A DNA stretch of 64,000 bases from Helicobacter marmotae. GTDB taxonomy: Bacteria; Campylobacterota; Campylobacteria; Campylobacterales; Helicobacteraceae. Positions 36,444 to 45,044 of the stretch are shown here, in pieces. Numbering within the stretch: position 1 is the stretch's first letter; every line of letters starts with the position of its first letter. The translations under genes and the position numbers were made by a program. The DNA lies in the NCBI RefSeq assembly GCF_003364255.1, contig NZ_NXLR01000008.1, positions 1 to 64,000 on the forward strand. Direction: 5' to 3'. Below the pieces are notes generated by a model. It searched no databases. It was not told the origin of the DNA and worked only from the letters and a program-made list of their open reading frames with translations.

Positions 36444-38401
36444 AACTTTTATCCTTACAAGATGTAAGCAAGCAATATGACCATAAAGTGATTTTAAATC
36501 ACATTTCCCTCCATATCTCTCAACAAGAGAGAATCGCCCTTATTGGTCAAAATGGCTCGGGCAAATCTACTCTTTTAGGCATTATGTTAGGGGAGTTACA
36601 AAGTGATAGCGGGCAACGTATAGGGGTGAGAAATTTAAAGATTCTCTCTCTTCCCCAAAAACCTCTTTTTAACCCCAATGCAAGTGTGAAAGACGTGCTT
36701 ATAGAAAGTATGGGTGAAATTAGGATTGCGCATAATCGTTTAGAATCCTTGCATGAGGACATGGCTAAAGATTGTGTGAGTAAAGAAATTATTGAGGAAT
36801 ATGAACGTTTGAGTGCCTATCTCACCGCATATAAAGTTTGGGATTTGGAGGCATTGGTTGAAGAGATTTTAGTGCATTTTGAGCTTGGTGCATTTGAGCA
36901 TAGATTGGTAAATTCCTTAAGTGGTGGGGAGCAGAAGCGAGTGGCTTTAGCAAGTCTGCTTTTGCAGCCTTGTGATATTTTATTACTTGATGAGCCTACC
37001 AATCACCTTGATGTGCAAATGGTGCAATTTTTAGAAAACTTTATTGTAAGGGCGAATGTTACTTTAGTGTTTATTAGCCATGATAGGTATTTTATTGATA
37101 ATGTCGCAACGCGCATTGTAGAGCTAGATAATGGCTTATTAACTAGCTTTGATGGTGGCTATAAAGACTATCTGAGTAAAAAGGCGGAGATTCTAAGAAA
37201 TATGGATAAAGCGCACCAAAAGCTTCTTAAGATTCTTAAAACAGAAGAAGAATGGCTAAGACGCGGTGTGAAAGCACGGACTAAGCGAAATGAAGGGCGG
37301 AAAAAGAGAATCTTAGCTATGCGTGAGGAGTCTAGGGCAAATCCAGCTTTAATACGCAAAATGCGCCTTGAGCTAGAGCGAGAGCAAAAAGCTTTTAATC
37401 AAACACAAAGTAGCAATAATCAAAAATGCCTTTTTGAGATTGAGCATTTATCTAAAAGCATAGGTGAGAAATGCCTAATAAGGGATTTTAGCTTAAGAAT
37501 CTTATCGCGTGAGAAGATTGCTATTGTCGGGCACAATGGCTCAGGGAAAACGAGTTTGCTTAAAATGCTTTTAGGAGAGCAAAAGCCAGATTCGGGGGTG
37601 ATTAAAGTGGGCGATATAAGCATAGGGTATTTTGACCAGCATACAACCATGCTTAAAGATGATAAAGACTTATTGCAAACTTTTTGCCCCAATGGGGGAG
37701 AGCATATCAATGTAAGGGGCAAACATTTGCATGTATATGGGTATTTGAAAAATTTTCTCTTCCCAAAAGCATTGCTTTTTCAAAAAGTGGGTTCTCTTAG
37801 TGGTGGAGAGAAAACTAGAGTAGCCTTGGCTTTGCTTTTCACAAAGGAAGTTGATGTGCTCCTCCTTGATGAGCCTACTAATGATTTGGATATACAAACA
37901 ATTAATATTATTGAGGAGTATCTTTTAAGCCTTGGTTGTGCGGTGATTTTTGTAAGCCATGATCGATATTTTGTAGATAAAATCGCGCAAAAACTCCTTA
38001 TTTTTGAAGGAAATGGCGTAATAAGCCAGAGCTATCTCTCTTATAGCGAATATTTAGATATTGCTAAAGATTTAGCATATATGAGTGATTTTGAAAACAC
38101 ACAAAAAAGAGAAGAACACCACAATATGGCAGCCCTAAGTGATATGCCTAAAAAAGCAAATAAAAAGCTAAGCTACCATGAGAGAAGAGCGCTAGATTCC
38201 CTCCCTTGCGAGATAGAAAGCTTAGAGCAGAGGCAAAAAGCCCTCCAAGCACTATTAAGTAATCCTAAAGAATATCAAAAGCAGGATATAAAAGCCCTAG
38301 CACAAGAATTGCAAAGTTTAGAATCTGAGCTAGAAGAGAAAATCACGCAGTATTTATTGCTTGAGGAGAAAAGTGAGGCTTTAAGCCATAAAGCGACATA
38401 A
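36440..38401 (+). CDS. ABC-F family ATPase (Uup/EttA type)
   Basis: 653 residues with two ATP-binding domains and no membrane segments. Domain 1 has Walker A GQNGSGKST, signature NSLSGGEQKR and Walker B ILLLDEPTNHLD. Domain 2 has GHNGSGKTS, GSLSGGEKTR and VLLLDEPTNDLD. The linker between them is highly charged, and a C-terminal coiled coil follows (about 580-645), as in Uup. ABC-F proteins bind the ribosomal E site and relieve stalls, and Uup also affects DNA transposition. It starts at ATG 36440, overlapping the preceding small gene by four bases. Confidence 0.93.
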   Translation: MKLLSLQDVSKQYDHKVILNHISLHISQQERIALIGQNGSGKSTLLGIMLGELQSDSGQRIGVRNLKILSLPQKPLFNPNASVKDVLIESMGEIRIAHNRLESLHEDMAKDCVSKEIIEEYERLSAYLTAYKVWDLEALVEEILVHFELGAFEHRLVNSLSGGEQKRVALASLLLQPCDILLLDEPTNHLDVQMVQFLENFIVRANVTLVFISHDRYFIDNVATRIVELDNGLLTSFDGGYKDYLSKKAEILRNMDKAHQKLLKILKTEEEWLRRGVKARTKRNEGRKKRILAMREESRANPALIRKMRLELEREQKAFNQTQSSNNQKCLFEIEHLSKSIGEKCLIRDFSLRILSREKIAIVGHNGSGKTSLLKMLLGEQKPDSGVIKVGDISIGYFDQHTTMLKDDKDLLQTFCPNGGEHINVRGKHLHVYGYLKNFLFPKALLFQKVGSLSGGEKTRVALALLFTKEVDVLLLDEPTNDLDIQTINIIEEYLLSLGCAVIFVSHDRYFVDKIAQKLLIFEGNGVISQSYLSYSEYLDIAKDLAYMSDFENTQKREEHHNMAALSDMPKKANKKLSYHERRALDSLPCEIESLEQRQKALQALLSNPKEYQKQDIKALAQELQSLESELEEKITQYLLLEEKSEALSHKAT

Positions 38402-38429
38402 AGCAAAGGGTTTGTTATAAAACTTTTGT

Positions 38430-38435
38430 TACAAT
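38430..38435 (+). promoter_or_regulatory. Putative -10 box of ilvE
   Basis: TACAAT preceded by TTTGTTATAAAACTTTTGT, about 55 bases before the chosen ATG at 38491. Motif and position only. Confidence 0.45.
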
Positions 38436-38490
38436 CAAAGGCTATTTTGAGAAACCACTATTTTACAATATGAATGGAGGGTATCCTAGA

Positions 38491-39414
38491 ATGAAAGAAT
38501 CAAAATATATTTGGAAAGATGGCAAGCTTGTGCCTTGGGCAGAGGCGACAACGCATATCCTTAGCCATACTTTGCACTATGGCAATGCCGTATTTGAGGG
38601 CACAAGAGCCTACATGACAAAAAAAGGCTTGGCTATTTTCCGCTTAAAAGACCATACAAGAAGACTTTTAGATTCTGCCAAGATTGTATGTATTAAATGC
38701 CCTTATACACAAGAAGAGTTAGAGTGCGCACAAGTAGAGCTTTTGAGGGCAAATAAAGATGAATATAAAAGTAATGTATATATTCGCCCTATTATTTATT
38801 TAGGCTATGGTGTTATGGGTGTAGCTCATATGGCTGCTCCTGTGAATGTAGCTATTGCCTCATGGGAATGGGGTGCGTATCTTGGTGAAGAGGGTATGAA
38901 TAATGGCATTAAGGTAAAGATAAGCTCTTTTGTACGCAACCCCGTAAAAGCCACTATGGGTAAAGCAAAGGCAGCTGCAAATTACCTTAACTCACAAATG
39001 GCAAAGCATGAGGCAATCTCTTGTGGTTGCGATGAGGCATTATTACTTGATGATAATGGCTTTGTGGCTGAGGGCACGGGGGAGTGCTTTTTTATCGTTC
39101 GTAATGGCAAGCTTATTACACCATCTTATGATAATACTTTAGAATCTATCACGCAAGCCACGATTATGGAGCTTGCTAGAGATATGGGTATTCCCATAGA
39201 GCAGCGTCGCATTACGCGTGATGAGGTGTATATTGCTGATGAAGCGTTTTTCACAGGTACGGCAGCAGAAGTTACACCCGTGCGCGAGCTTGATTCTCGT
39301 ATTATTGGCAATGGTAAGGCTGGAGAAATGACAAAGGCATTGCAGAGTGCATTTTTTAAGCTTGTGAATGGAGAAAATCCCAAATACGCACATTATTTAA
39401 CTTATATTGATTAA
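38491..39414 (+). CDS. ilvE: Branched-chain amino-acid aminotransferase
   Basis: 307 residues of the fold-type IV PLP enzymes, catalysing the last step of Leu, Ile and Val synthesis. The N-terminal ILSHTLHYGNAVFEGTRAY is diagnostic. The PLP lysine lies in ATMGKAKAAANYLNSQ, and the phosphate-binding EGTGECFFIV and FFTGTAAEVTPV segments are present. I place the start at ATG 38491, with GGAGGG nine bases upstream. The in-frame ATG at 38470 would include that ribosome site in the protein and has none of its own. It stands nine bases before the SPFH gene. Confidence 0.93.
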   Translation: MKESKYIWKDGKLVPWAEATTHILSHTLHYGNAVFEGTRAYMTKKGLAIFRLKDHTRRLLDSAKIVCIKCPYTQEELECAQVELLRANKDEYKSNVYIRPIIYLGYGVMGVAHMAAPVNVAIASWEWGAYLGEEGMNNGIKVKISSFVRNPVKATMGKAKAAANYLNSQMAKHEAISCGCDEALLLDDNGFVAEGTGECFFIVRNGKLITPSYDNTLESITQATIMELARDMGIPIEQRRITRDEVYIADEAFFTGTAAEVTPVRELDSRIIGNGKAGEMTKALQSAFFKLVNGENPKYAHYLTYID

Positions 39415-39423
39415 GGAGATACA

Positions 39424-40515
39424 ATGCCTATTGATTTAAATGAGCATTTAAAGAAAAAACGTGCCCAAATTGATGAAAAAGCTTCATTAGAGCAGAAAAA
39501 CAACAATCAAGGGGGTGGCAATAATCGTCCCAATAACAATAGGAATAATAGAGGCAATAATGGCTTTAATATGGAATCTTTCCCAATGCCTTCTATGCCT
39601 AGCGGTAAGACCTTAGGCGTGCTTATTGTTATTATATTGTTTATTGTGATTTTTATTGCTGCGCGTCCTTTTGTGATTGTGAATGCTGGGGAAGTGGGTA
39701 TTAAGGTAACTACAGGGAAATATGACCCTAAGCCGCTTGATCCGGGATTACATTTCTTTGTGCCTATTATTCAAGATGTGATTATTGTAGATACAAAGGT
39801 GAGGACTATTAACTTCTCACGCATTGAGGATATGGGTAATATCGGACGTGAGCAAAGCATTTTACGCAATGATGCTATTAATGTGATGGATACAAGCGGT
39901 ATGACTATTTCTATAGAGCTTACCGTGCAATATCAGTTAGAGCGTGAGAAAGTTCCTGCTACGATTGCTGAATATGGCACAGCATGGGAGCAAAAAATCA
40001 TTAATCCCGTTATTCGTGATGTCGTGCGGAGTGCGGTTGGGAATTACCCCACAGAGGAGCTACCCACTAAAAGAGACGAGGTAGCAAATCTTATTTATAC
40101 AGGCTTTAAAAGCAAGCTTGATGCAACGCCCAATCAACCAGTAAAGCTTGTATCTATCCAATTGCGCGAGATTGTGTTGCCAGAGCAGGTAAAAACGCGT
40201 ATTGAGGGTGTTGAGCTTGCCAAAAGAGATGCCCAAAAAGCAAAAGAAGAAGCAAATGCCTTGCGTGAGAGGGCAAAGGGTAAGGCTGATGCGCTAGAGA
40301 TTGAGGCAAAAGGGCAAAGTGAAGCTAATCGCCTTGTGAATGAAAGCCTCTCACAACGTTTGCTTGAATTACGTCAGATTGAAACGCAAGGTAAATTTAA
40401 TGAAGCCTTAAAAGAAAATGCGAATGCACAAATTTTCTTAACCCCCGGCGGGGCAGTGCCAAATATTTGGGTAGATTCTAAAAGCAAGCAAAAAAGTGCA
40501 GTCATAGGGCAATAA
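39424..40515 (+). CDS. SPFH/band-7 (prohibitin, HflC-like) membrane protein
   Basis: 363 residues. The N-terminal cytoplasmic stretch has an unusual Asn/Gly-rich segment (about residues 23-46). One membrane helix follows (about 62-80), then a band-7 domain (from VIVNAGEVGIKVTTG) and an Ala/Lys/Glu-rich coiled coil (about 255-310). Proteins of this family form oligomeric rings or cages that organise membrane microdomains and modulate FtsH. A homologue exists in H. pylori (HP0248, from memory). It starts at ATG 39424, after AAGGAG. It is probably co-transcribed with ilvE and hisIE, though no functional link is evident. Confidence 0.85.
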   Translation: MPIDLNEHLKKKRAQIDEKASLEQKNNNQGGGNNRPNNNRNNRGNNGFNMESFPMPSMPSGKTLGVLIVIILFIVIFIAARPFVIVNAGEVGIKVTTGKYDPKPLDPGLHFFVPIIQDVIIVDTKVRTINFSRIEDMGNIGREQSILRNDAINVMDTSGMTISIELTVQYQLEREKVPATIAEYGTAWEQKIINPVIRDVVRSAVGNYPTEELPTKRDEVANLIYTGFKSKLDATPNQPVKLVSIQLREIVLPEQVKTRIEGVELAKRDAQKAKEEANALRERAKGKADALEIEAKGQSEANRLVNESLSQRLLELRQIETQGKFNEALKENANAQIFLTPGGAVPNIWVDSKSKQKSAVIGQ

Positions 40516-40518
40516 TTT

Positions 40519-41205
40519 ATGCAAGATGTGCTGAGTGCGATTGATTGGGCAAAGAATGGGCTTATCCCCACTATCGCCCAAGACCAAGAGAGTAAGCAGG
40601 TGCTAATGCTTGCCTACTCTTCAAAAGAATCACTTCAACTTAGCCTACAAACACATATAGCTCACTACTTTTCTCGCTCCAAACAGAGAATCTGGCAAAA
40701 AGGCGAGCAAAGCGGACATACACAGCATATTAAAGAAGTATTTTTAGATTGCGATAATGATAGTCTTGTGTTTATGGTGGAGCAAGTCGGCGTGGCGTGC
40801 CATACCGGAGAGAAAAGTTGCTTTTTTAAGCAAATTTCACTTACAGATAATACACTTACAGATAGTCCGCCATTAAAGCATGGCATATATCATATCCTTG
40901 ATGAGCTTTATCATACTATACAATCTCGCAAGGGAGGGGATATTAGCCATAGCTATAGTGCCTTGCTTTTAGCAAAGGGAGTAAATACTATAGGGAAGAA
41001 AATTATCGAAGAAGCAGGAGAATTATGCTTTGCGCTTAAAGACAATGAGCAAAAAGCCATTATTTATGAATGTGCAGATTTGCTTTACCATATGCTTGTA
41101 GGCTTAGCTTTAGCAAATATCTCTCCTGAACTTATCTTGCAAGAATTGCAAAGACGCACTCATCAAAGCGGCATAGAAGAGAAAGCCTCCCGTACCTCAC
41201 CTTAG
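40519..41205 (+). CDS. hisI: Bifunctional phosphoribosyl-AMP cyclohydrolase / phosphoribosyl-ATP pyrophosphatase
   Basis: 228 residues with both histidine-pathway activities. The HisI domain (1-115) has the zinc and Mg2+ ligands in LDCDNDSLVFMVEQVGVACHTG and SCFF. The HisE domain (130-220) has the EEAGELCFALKD and YECADLLYHMLV helices typical of MazG-like pyrophosphatases. It does steps 2 and 3 of His synthesis. No other his gene is in the window. H. pylori cannot make histidine, so this supports an enterohepatic species. It starts three bases after the SPFH gene stop. Confidence 0.95.
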   Translation: MQDVLSAIDWAKNGLIPTIAQDQESKQVLMLAYSSKESLQLSLQTHIAHYFSRSKQRIWQKGEQSGHTQHIKEVFLDCDNDSLVFMVEQVGVACHTGEKSCFFKQISLTDNTLTDSPPLKHGIYHILDELYHTIQSRKGGDISHSYSALLLAKGVNTIGKKIIEEAGELCFALKDNEQKAIIYECADLLYHMLVGLALANISPELILQELQRRTHQSGIEEKASRTSP

Positions 41206-41215
41206 GGCATATAAG

Positions 41216-41794
41216 ATGATTGAGGATTTTAAAGCACTTCTTATACAAATGCTTTCATATATTTCTTTATATGAGCTTGCCCTGCTTTTAGCACTTTTTT
41301 TTGTGTTTATTATGATTTTTACACTTGGCTTACTTTTAAGGGGGAGGAGATTTATCGCTGAAATATTCTTTTTTCTCTCTGCTGGGGTGATTTGTGCTGC
41401 ACCCTTTGTCTTGCATTTTGTTATGAAAAATGTTTTTTATACCACTGAGGTTAATATTACAAGTGCGCATGCTATGCAATACACAAAAGGATTTTTTGTA
41501 TCAGGTGAGATTACCCATAAGGGTAAAATCCCTATTAGTCAATGCTATGTAGCGGTTAATGAGGTGCGCGATGAGAGCGGGAGTAAGATTATGAATGTGA
41601 TAAACTCCATTTTCCCTAAAAGCTCTTCAGGGACATTTTTTAATGCCCAGATTGCCCCCGGAGGGCAGCATGAGTTTGCTATTATTGTGCCACATTTTGA
41701 GGGAAAAGAACCATTTTTATATAGAATCTACATTGATTGCTATTTATCAAATCAATTTGCACACAAAATACAAGATAAACATATTACCCACTAA
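41216..41794 (+). CDS. DUF2393-type membrane protein
   Basis: 192 residues. Two membrane helices (about 18-45 and 48-72) are followed by a periplasmic beta-rich domain in which GFFVSGEITHKGKIPISQCYV and a PGGQHEFAII turn stand out. This layout matches DUF2393 proteins that I recall from Helicobacter and Campylobacter; in H. pylori one lies next to the SPFH gene. Function unknown. It is ten bases downstream of hisI and ends the run. A short tandem repeat (actttagccact, twice) lies just after its stop. Confidence 0.65.
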   Translation: MIEDFKALLIQMLSYISLYELALLLALFFVFIMIFTLGLLLRGRRFIAEIFFFLSAGVICAAPFVLHFVMKNVFYTTEVNITSAHAMQYTKGFFVSGEITHKGKIPISQCYVAVNEVRDESGSKIMNVINSIFPKSSSGTFFNAQIAPGGQHEFAIIVPHFEGKEPFLYRIYIDCYLSNQFAHKIQDKHITH

Positions 41795-41832
41795 CTTTAG
41801 CCACTAACTTTAGCCACTAGCACTACGTTAGT

Positions 41833-42687
41833 CTATAAAAGATAGGCTCTATCTACTTGTGCTAAGATATTTTGAGATATTTTAATATCTTGTGATATTT
41901 GCTGTTTTAAGAGAGCTAAGTCATTAAATTTTTGATTATCGCGTATTTTGTGGATAAAGTATATACGTGCTTGTATAGATTGTATTTGAGGGATGGCTTT
42001 ATTAAGGATATGGGTTTCAATACTAAAATGTCTATCTGTGCTTAGGCGATGCCCTATAAATGACACACTTGGCATAAGCTCTCCCTCAAGCTCTGTAAAG
42101 CTTGCATATACGCCATCTTGTGGGAGTACATAGCCTTGTGTTTGTATGTTGATGGTTGGATAGAGTGCTTTTGAGCCAAGATTCTGCCCTGTGATGATTG
42201 AACCTTGCACATGGTAGTATCGCCCGAGCATATCCTTTGCATTATCCATATCTCCATGATGTATAAATTCGCGAATTAAACTTGAATGAACGCCCATTCC
42301 ATGAATGCAAAATTCTGGCATAATAATAATCTTTTTATCAAATAAATGTGCCAAATCGCTTGCATTAAAAGCCCTATCTTTACCAAAGGCAAAATCATAT
42401 CCCACGACTAACACCTCTAATAATGGGAATTTTTCCTTAAGTATTTGCATAAAATACTCCCCACTCCATTGCATAATCTCTTGAAACGCAATAGAAATAA
42501 TAGGAAATGGACTATAGGGTTCTTTGTTAGGAGTGAGGGCTGGGTTTTGGCTTTGTATGCATAAAAGCACACTTTGGTTTGGAAGATACTCAAATAACGC
42601 CTTATGCGCTAAGTGCATACCATCAAATTTGCCTAATGCTAAGCCTTGTATATGCTCATCGCTTGACATAGATAAAAAACTCTTCAT
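41833..42687 (-). CDS. ribF: Riboflavin kinase / FAD synthetase
   Basis: 284 residues. The N-terminal FAD-synthetase part begins with GLALGKFDGMHLAHKALF, the nucleotidyltransferase loop with HxxH-like His. It continues with VVGYDFAFGKDR and HSSLIREFIHHGDMDNAKDMLGRYY. The C-terminal flavokinase (about 165-275) has GSKALYPTINIQ and GVYASF, a Helicobacter-style variant of the RibF kinase core. It makes FMN and FAD. The gene overlaps tlyA by 32 bases; ribF-tlyA order is as in H. pylori HP1087-HP1086. Confidence 0.87.
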   Translation of the reverse strand: MKSFLSMSSDEHIQGLALGKFDGMHLAHKALFEYLPNQSVLLCIQSQNPALTPNKEPYSPFPIISIAFQEIMQWSGEYFMQILKEKFPLLEVLVVGYDFAFGKDRAFNASDLAHLFDKKIIIMPEFCIHGMGVHSSLIREFIHHGDMDNAKDMLGRYYHVQGSIITGQNLGSKALYPTINIQTQGYVLPQDGVYASFTELEGELMPSVSFIGHRLSTDRHFSIETHILNKAIPQIQSIQARIYFIHKIRDNQKFNDLALLKQQISQDIKISQNILAQVDRAYLL

Positions 42688-43378
42688 TTCCTTCCTTTCC
42701 TAAAAGTGCGCTTTTTTGAGTGTGTATGATGTGAAAATCATTTTGCACATATTGGCAAAACTTCTCTAATGCCTTTAGTCCTAGATTCTTATCTTTAAGC
42801 ACGCCTTTTTTGTCTCTTTTGGCATTTTTGCCCACTTCAAATTGTGGCTTAAAAAGCCAGATGTATTCCCTGCTTTGAAGTGCCTTAAAACTCTCTAATA
42901 ATTTGTAGAGCGAGATAAAGCTTACATCACACACGACAAGATCAAAGATTCTATCATCTTTAAAGTCCCTTATATCGCACTCTTCAAATACTTCTACACG
43001 CTTATCATCGCGGATATGGGCATGAAGTTGGTTTTTGCCTACGTCAATACACACCACTTGCAATACATTGTGGCTTAAAAGCACTTGAGTGAATCCCCCA
43101 GTGCTTGAGCCAATATCACATACCCTTTTGTGAGTTAAATAGCCCTTTGCCCATATTTGCCTCTCTTCTAGTGTATCAATAAAGCTCCTAAGCTTATAAC
43201 CCGCCCTCCCAAGGAGTAAGTGCTGTGTGTCAATTTGTATTGTATCATCATCTTTTAAGAGGGTGGCATTTTTATAAATCACTTTACCATTGAGCTTAAC
43301 GCAACCTAGCGCGATAGCCTCTTGTGCCTTTGTGCGAGAAGAGAGGAGTGCAGTGCAGTATTGATCGAGTCGTTGCAT
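42656..43378 (-). CDS. tlyA: TlyA-family 2'-O rRNA methyltransferase / hemolysin
   Basis: 240 residues: an N-terminal S4 RNA-binding domain (RLDQYCTALLSSRTKAQEAIALGCVKLNG) and an FtsJ-like Rossmann domain with the SAM motif CDIGSSTGGFTQVLL and VCDVSFISL. TlyA proteins methylate 16S and/or 23S rRNA and confer capreomycin susceptibility; in H. pylori it was first described as a hemolysin. It shares one base with the upstream lipoprotein stop (TAATG), and translation should be coupled. Confidence 0.93.
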   Translation of the reverse strand: MQRLDQYCTALLSSRTKAQEAIALGCVKLNGKVIYKNATLLKDDDTIQIDTQHLLLGRAGYKLRSFIDTLEERQIWAKGYLTHKRVCDIGSSTGGFTQVLLSHNVLQVVCIDVGKNQLHAHIRDDKRVEVFEECDIRDFKDDRIFDLVVCDVSFISLYKLLESFKALQSREYIWLFKPQFEVGKNAKRDKKGVLKDKNLGLKALEKFCQYVQNDFHIIHTQKSALLGKEGNEEFFIYVKR

Positions 43379-43923
43379 TATTTTGTGAGATTGCTTTTTG
43401 CTTTTGCATAGCCAAAATCAAAGCTCATATCGCCTATACCTTTGATATGGGCTAGCAATTTTAAACTATCCCTACCCCTTGCTCCCATGTGAGCAAAACT
43501 CACTTTATAGACATCATTATAGATAATATCTGGTGCAAATTGTGCGAGCTCTTCTTTACTTAGCTTGATAATAGCATTTGCTTGAGTGCTTTTGTAGGTA
43601 TTGCTTAATGTAAAGCTAAAGAGATTAGGGCTTAGTGTCTCATCTTTTGCATATACTTCTACTAAAAACACTTCTTCTTTGCCATTTTGCAATAATGTGC
43701 TATCAATTTCATTGACATAGCGTACAATCATCAGCACACGAGTATGCTCATCTTGTAAAATTTGTGATTTGCGCATAGCTTGTATTTCGCGCTCTTTTTG
43801 TGTGTTTTCTTCTTTTGTGCCTTGAGTGGCTGAAGCTATATGTATGAAGTCTTTTGCATAAAAATCGCTACATCCTTGAACACAAATAATAAGCATTATC
43901 AAAAAATATATGAGAATATGCAC
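43378..43923 (-). CDS. Putative lipoprotein, HP1085-like
   Basis: 181 residues with a lipoprotein signal ([18 protein letters not shown], Cys18), then a Gln/Glu-rich helical stretch and a beta-rich domain (from about residue 62, [12 protein letters not shown]...). Conserved by position next to tlyA in H. pylori, function unknown. The start is GTG 43923, with AAGGA five bases upstream. Its 5' end is back-to-back with the pyrB leader. Confidence 0.75.
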   Translation of the reverse strand: MHILIYFLIMLIICVQGCSDFYAKDFIHIASATQGTKEENTQKEREIQAMRKSQILQDEHTRVLMIVRYVNEIDSTLLQNGKEEVFLVEVYAKDETLSPNLFSFTLSNTYKSTQANAIIKLSKEELAQFAPDIIYNDVYKVSFAHMGARGRDSLKLLAHIKGIGDMSFDFGYAKAKSNLTK

Positions 43924-43996
43924 GTCTGTCCTTGTATCACTTGTCTTGTATGTCTTGCATAGTAGGCTAGCTTATGCAATTTTAGCACAAAGTTGC

Positions 43997-44002
43997 TACA
44001 AT
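43997..44002 (+). promoter_or_regulatory. Putative -10 box of pyrB
   Basis: TACAAT, preceded by TTTTAGCACAAAGTTGC, lies 28 bases before the pyrB ATG at 44030. This position supports the shorter pyrB start. Confidence 0.5.
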
Positions 44003-44029
44003 ACTTTATCTCATCATCAAAGGATTTTC

Positions 44030-44923
44030 ATGCACACCCCTCGCCATCTTCTCCGCACAAGCGATCTGAGTATTTCTCAAATACAATCTATCCTCCTGCA
44101 AGCTCAAACATATAAAGATATGCGCCATAGAGAGAATCTTAAAAATAAAACCATTATTACCATTTTTTTTGAAAATTCCACGCGCACGCTTTCTAGCTTT
44201 GAGATTGCTGCTAAACGTCTAAGCGCTGATGTAGTGCGACTTGATGTGAGTAGAAGCTCTACGACAAAGGGGGAGAGTATGTCTGATACAGCAGCCAATC
44301 TCAATGCAATGAAGCCCAATGCCATTATTATCCGCCATAAAAATGCAGGGGCAGGATATTATCTAAAATCACAGGTGAGTTGCCCTATTATTAATGCTGG
44401 TGATGGCGCACATGCACACCCTACGCAAGCTATGCTTGATTTGCTTACATTAAAAGAGCACTTTGGCGATAGTTTTAGTAATCTAAAAGGCAAAAAAATT
44501 GCCATTATTGGTGATATTAAAAACTCACGTGTAGCAAATAGCAATATAGAGCTACTTACGCGCTTTGGTTTAGAAGTCATTTTAGTCGCGCCTCCGCATT
44601 TTCTCCCACCTACGACATTGCCTACCACTACACATTTGCGCGATATAGCCAAAGAAGTTGATGTTTTTATGAGTTTGCGCACACAAACAGAGAGGCATGA
44701 TAAGCAAATTTATGGCTCGCTCAAAGACTATGCTGCACAATATTGCATTACTGCTGATATTTTAGGAGATAGAGATGTGGTTGTTTTACACCCCGGACCT
44801 GTGCATCGCAATATTGATATTGATGATGAAGTGCTAAGAGATCCGCGATGCAAGGTTTTAGAGCAGGTAACAAATGGTGTATGTGTGCGTATGGCAGTGT
44901 TAGAATTTTGCATTTGTGCTTAA
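44030..44923 (+). CDS. pyrB: Aspartate carbamoyltransferase catalytic chain
   Basis: 297 residues. The carbamoyl-phosphate motif [16 protein letters not shown] is near residues 47-62, then [13 protein letters not shown] and [11 protein letters not shown]. It catalyses the first committed step of pyrimidine synthesis; no pyrI regulatory subunit is adjacent, as usual for this group. I chose ATG 44030, with AAAGGA five bases upstream. The frame is open back to 43910, but that part reads as the promoter region and overlaps the divergent lipoprotein gene. Confidence 0.95.
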   Translation: MHTPRHLLRTSDLSISQIQSILLQAQTYKDMRHRENLKNKTIITIFFENSTRTLSSFEIAAKRLSADVVRLDVSRSSTTKGESMSDTAANLNAMKPNAIIIRHKNAGAGYYLKSQVSCPIINAGDGAHAHPTQAMLDLLTLKEHFGDSFSNLKGKKIAIIGDIKNSRVANSNIELLTRFGLEVILVAPPHFLPPTTLPTTTHLRDIAKEVDVFMSLRTQTERHDKQIYGSLKDYAAQYCITADILGDRDVVVLHPGPVHRNIDIDDEVLRDPRCKVLEQVTNGVCVRMAVLEFCICA

Positions 44924-44986
44924 AATATGAAAAGAGTAGTGTATATTAAGAAAAGATTCCGTTAAGAGAAAAATAAGTTTATAAAA

Positions 44987-45011
44987 TTTAAAATACATAT
45001 TGTATTTTTAA
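44987..45011. promoter_or_regulatory. Palindromic operator candidate upstream of hofB
   Basis: AAATACA-TAT-TGTATTT (44991-45007) is a perfect 7-base inverted repeat, extended outwards with one mismatch. It lies 38 bases before the hofB ATG, where a regulator would control transcription. The regulator is not known. Confidence 0.4.
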
Positions 45012-45044
45012 AAATACGTAAATTTTTATCAGAAAGGAAGAAAA

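Noticed and set aside
43910-44029. N-terminal extension of PyrB from 43910
   Set aside because: The stretch overlaps the divergent lipoprotein gene and includes a TACAAT promoter box. AAAGGA precedes ATG 44030.
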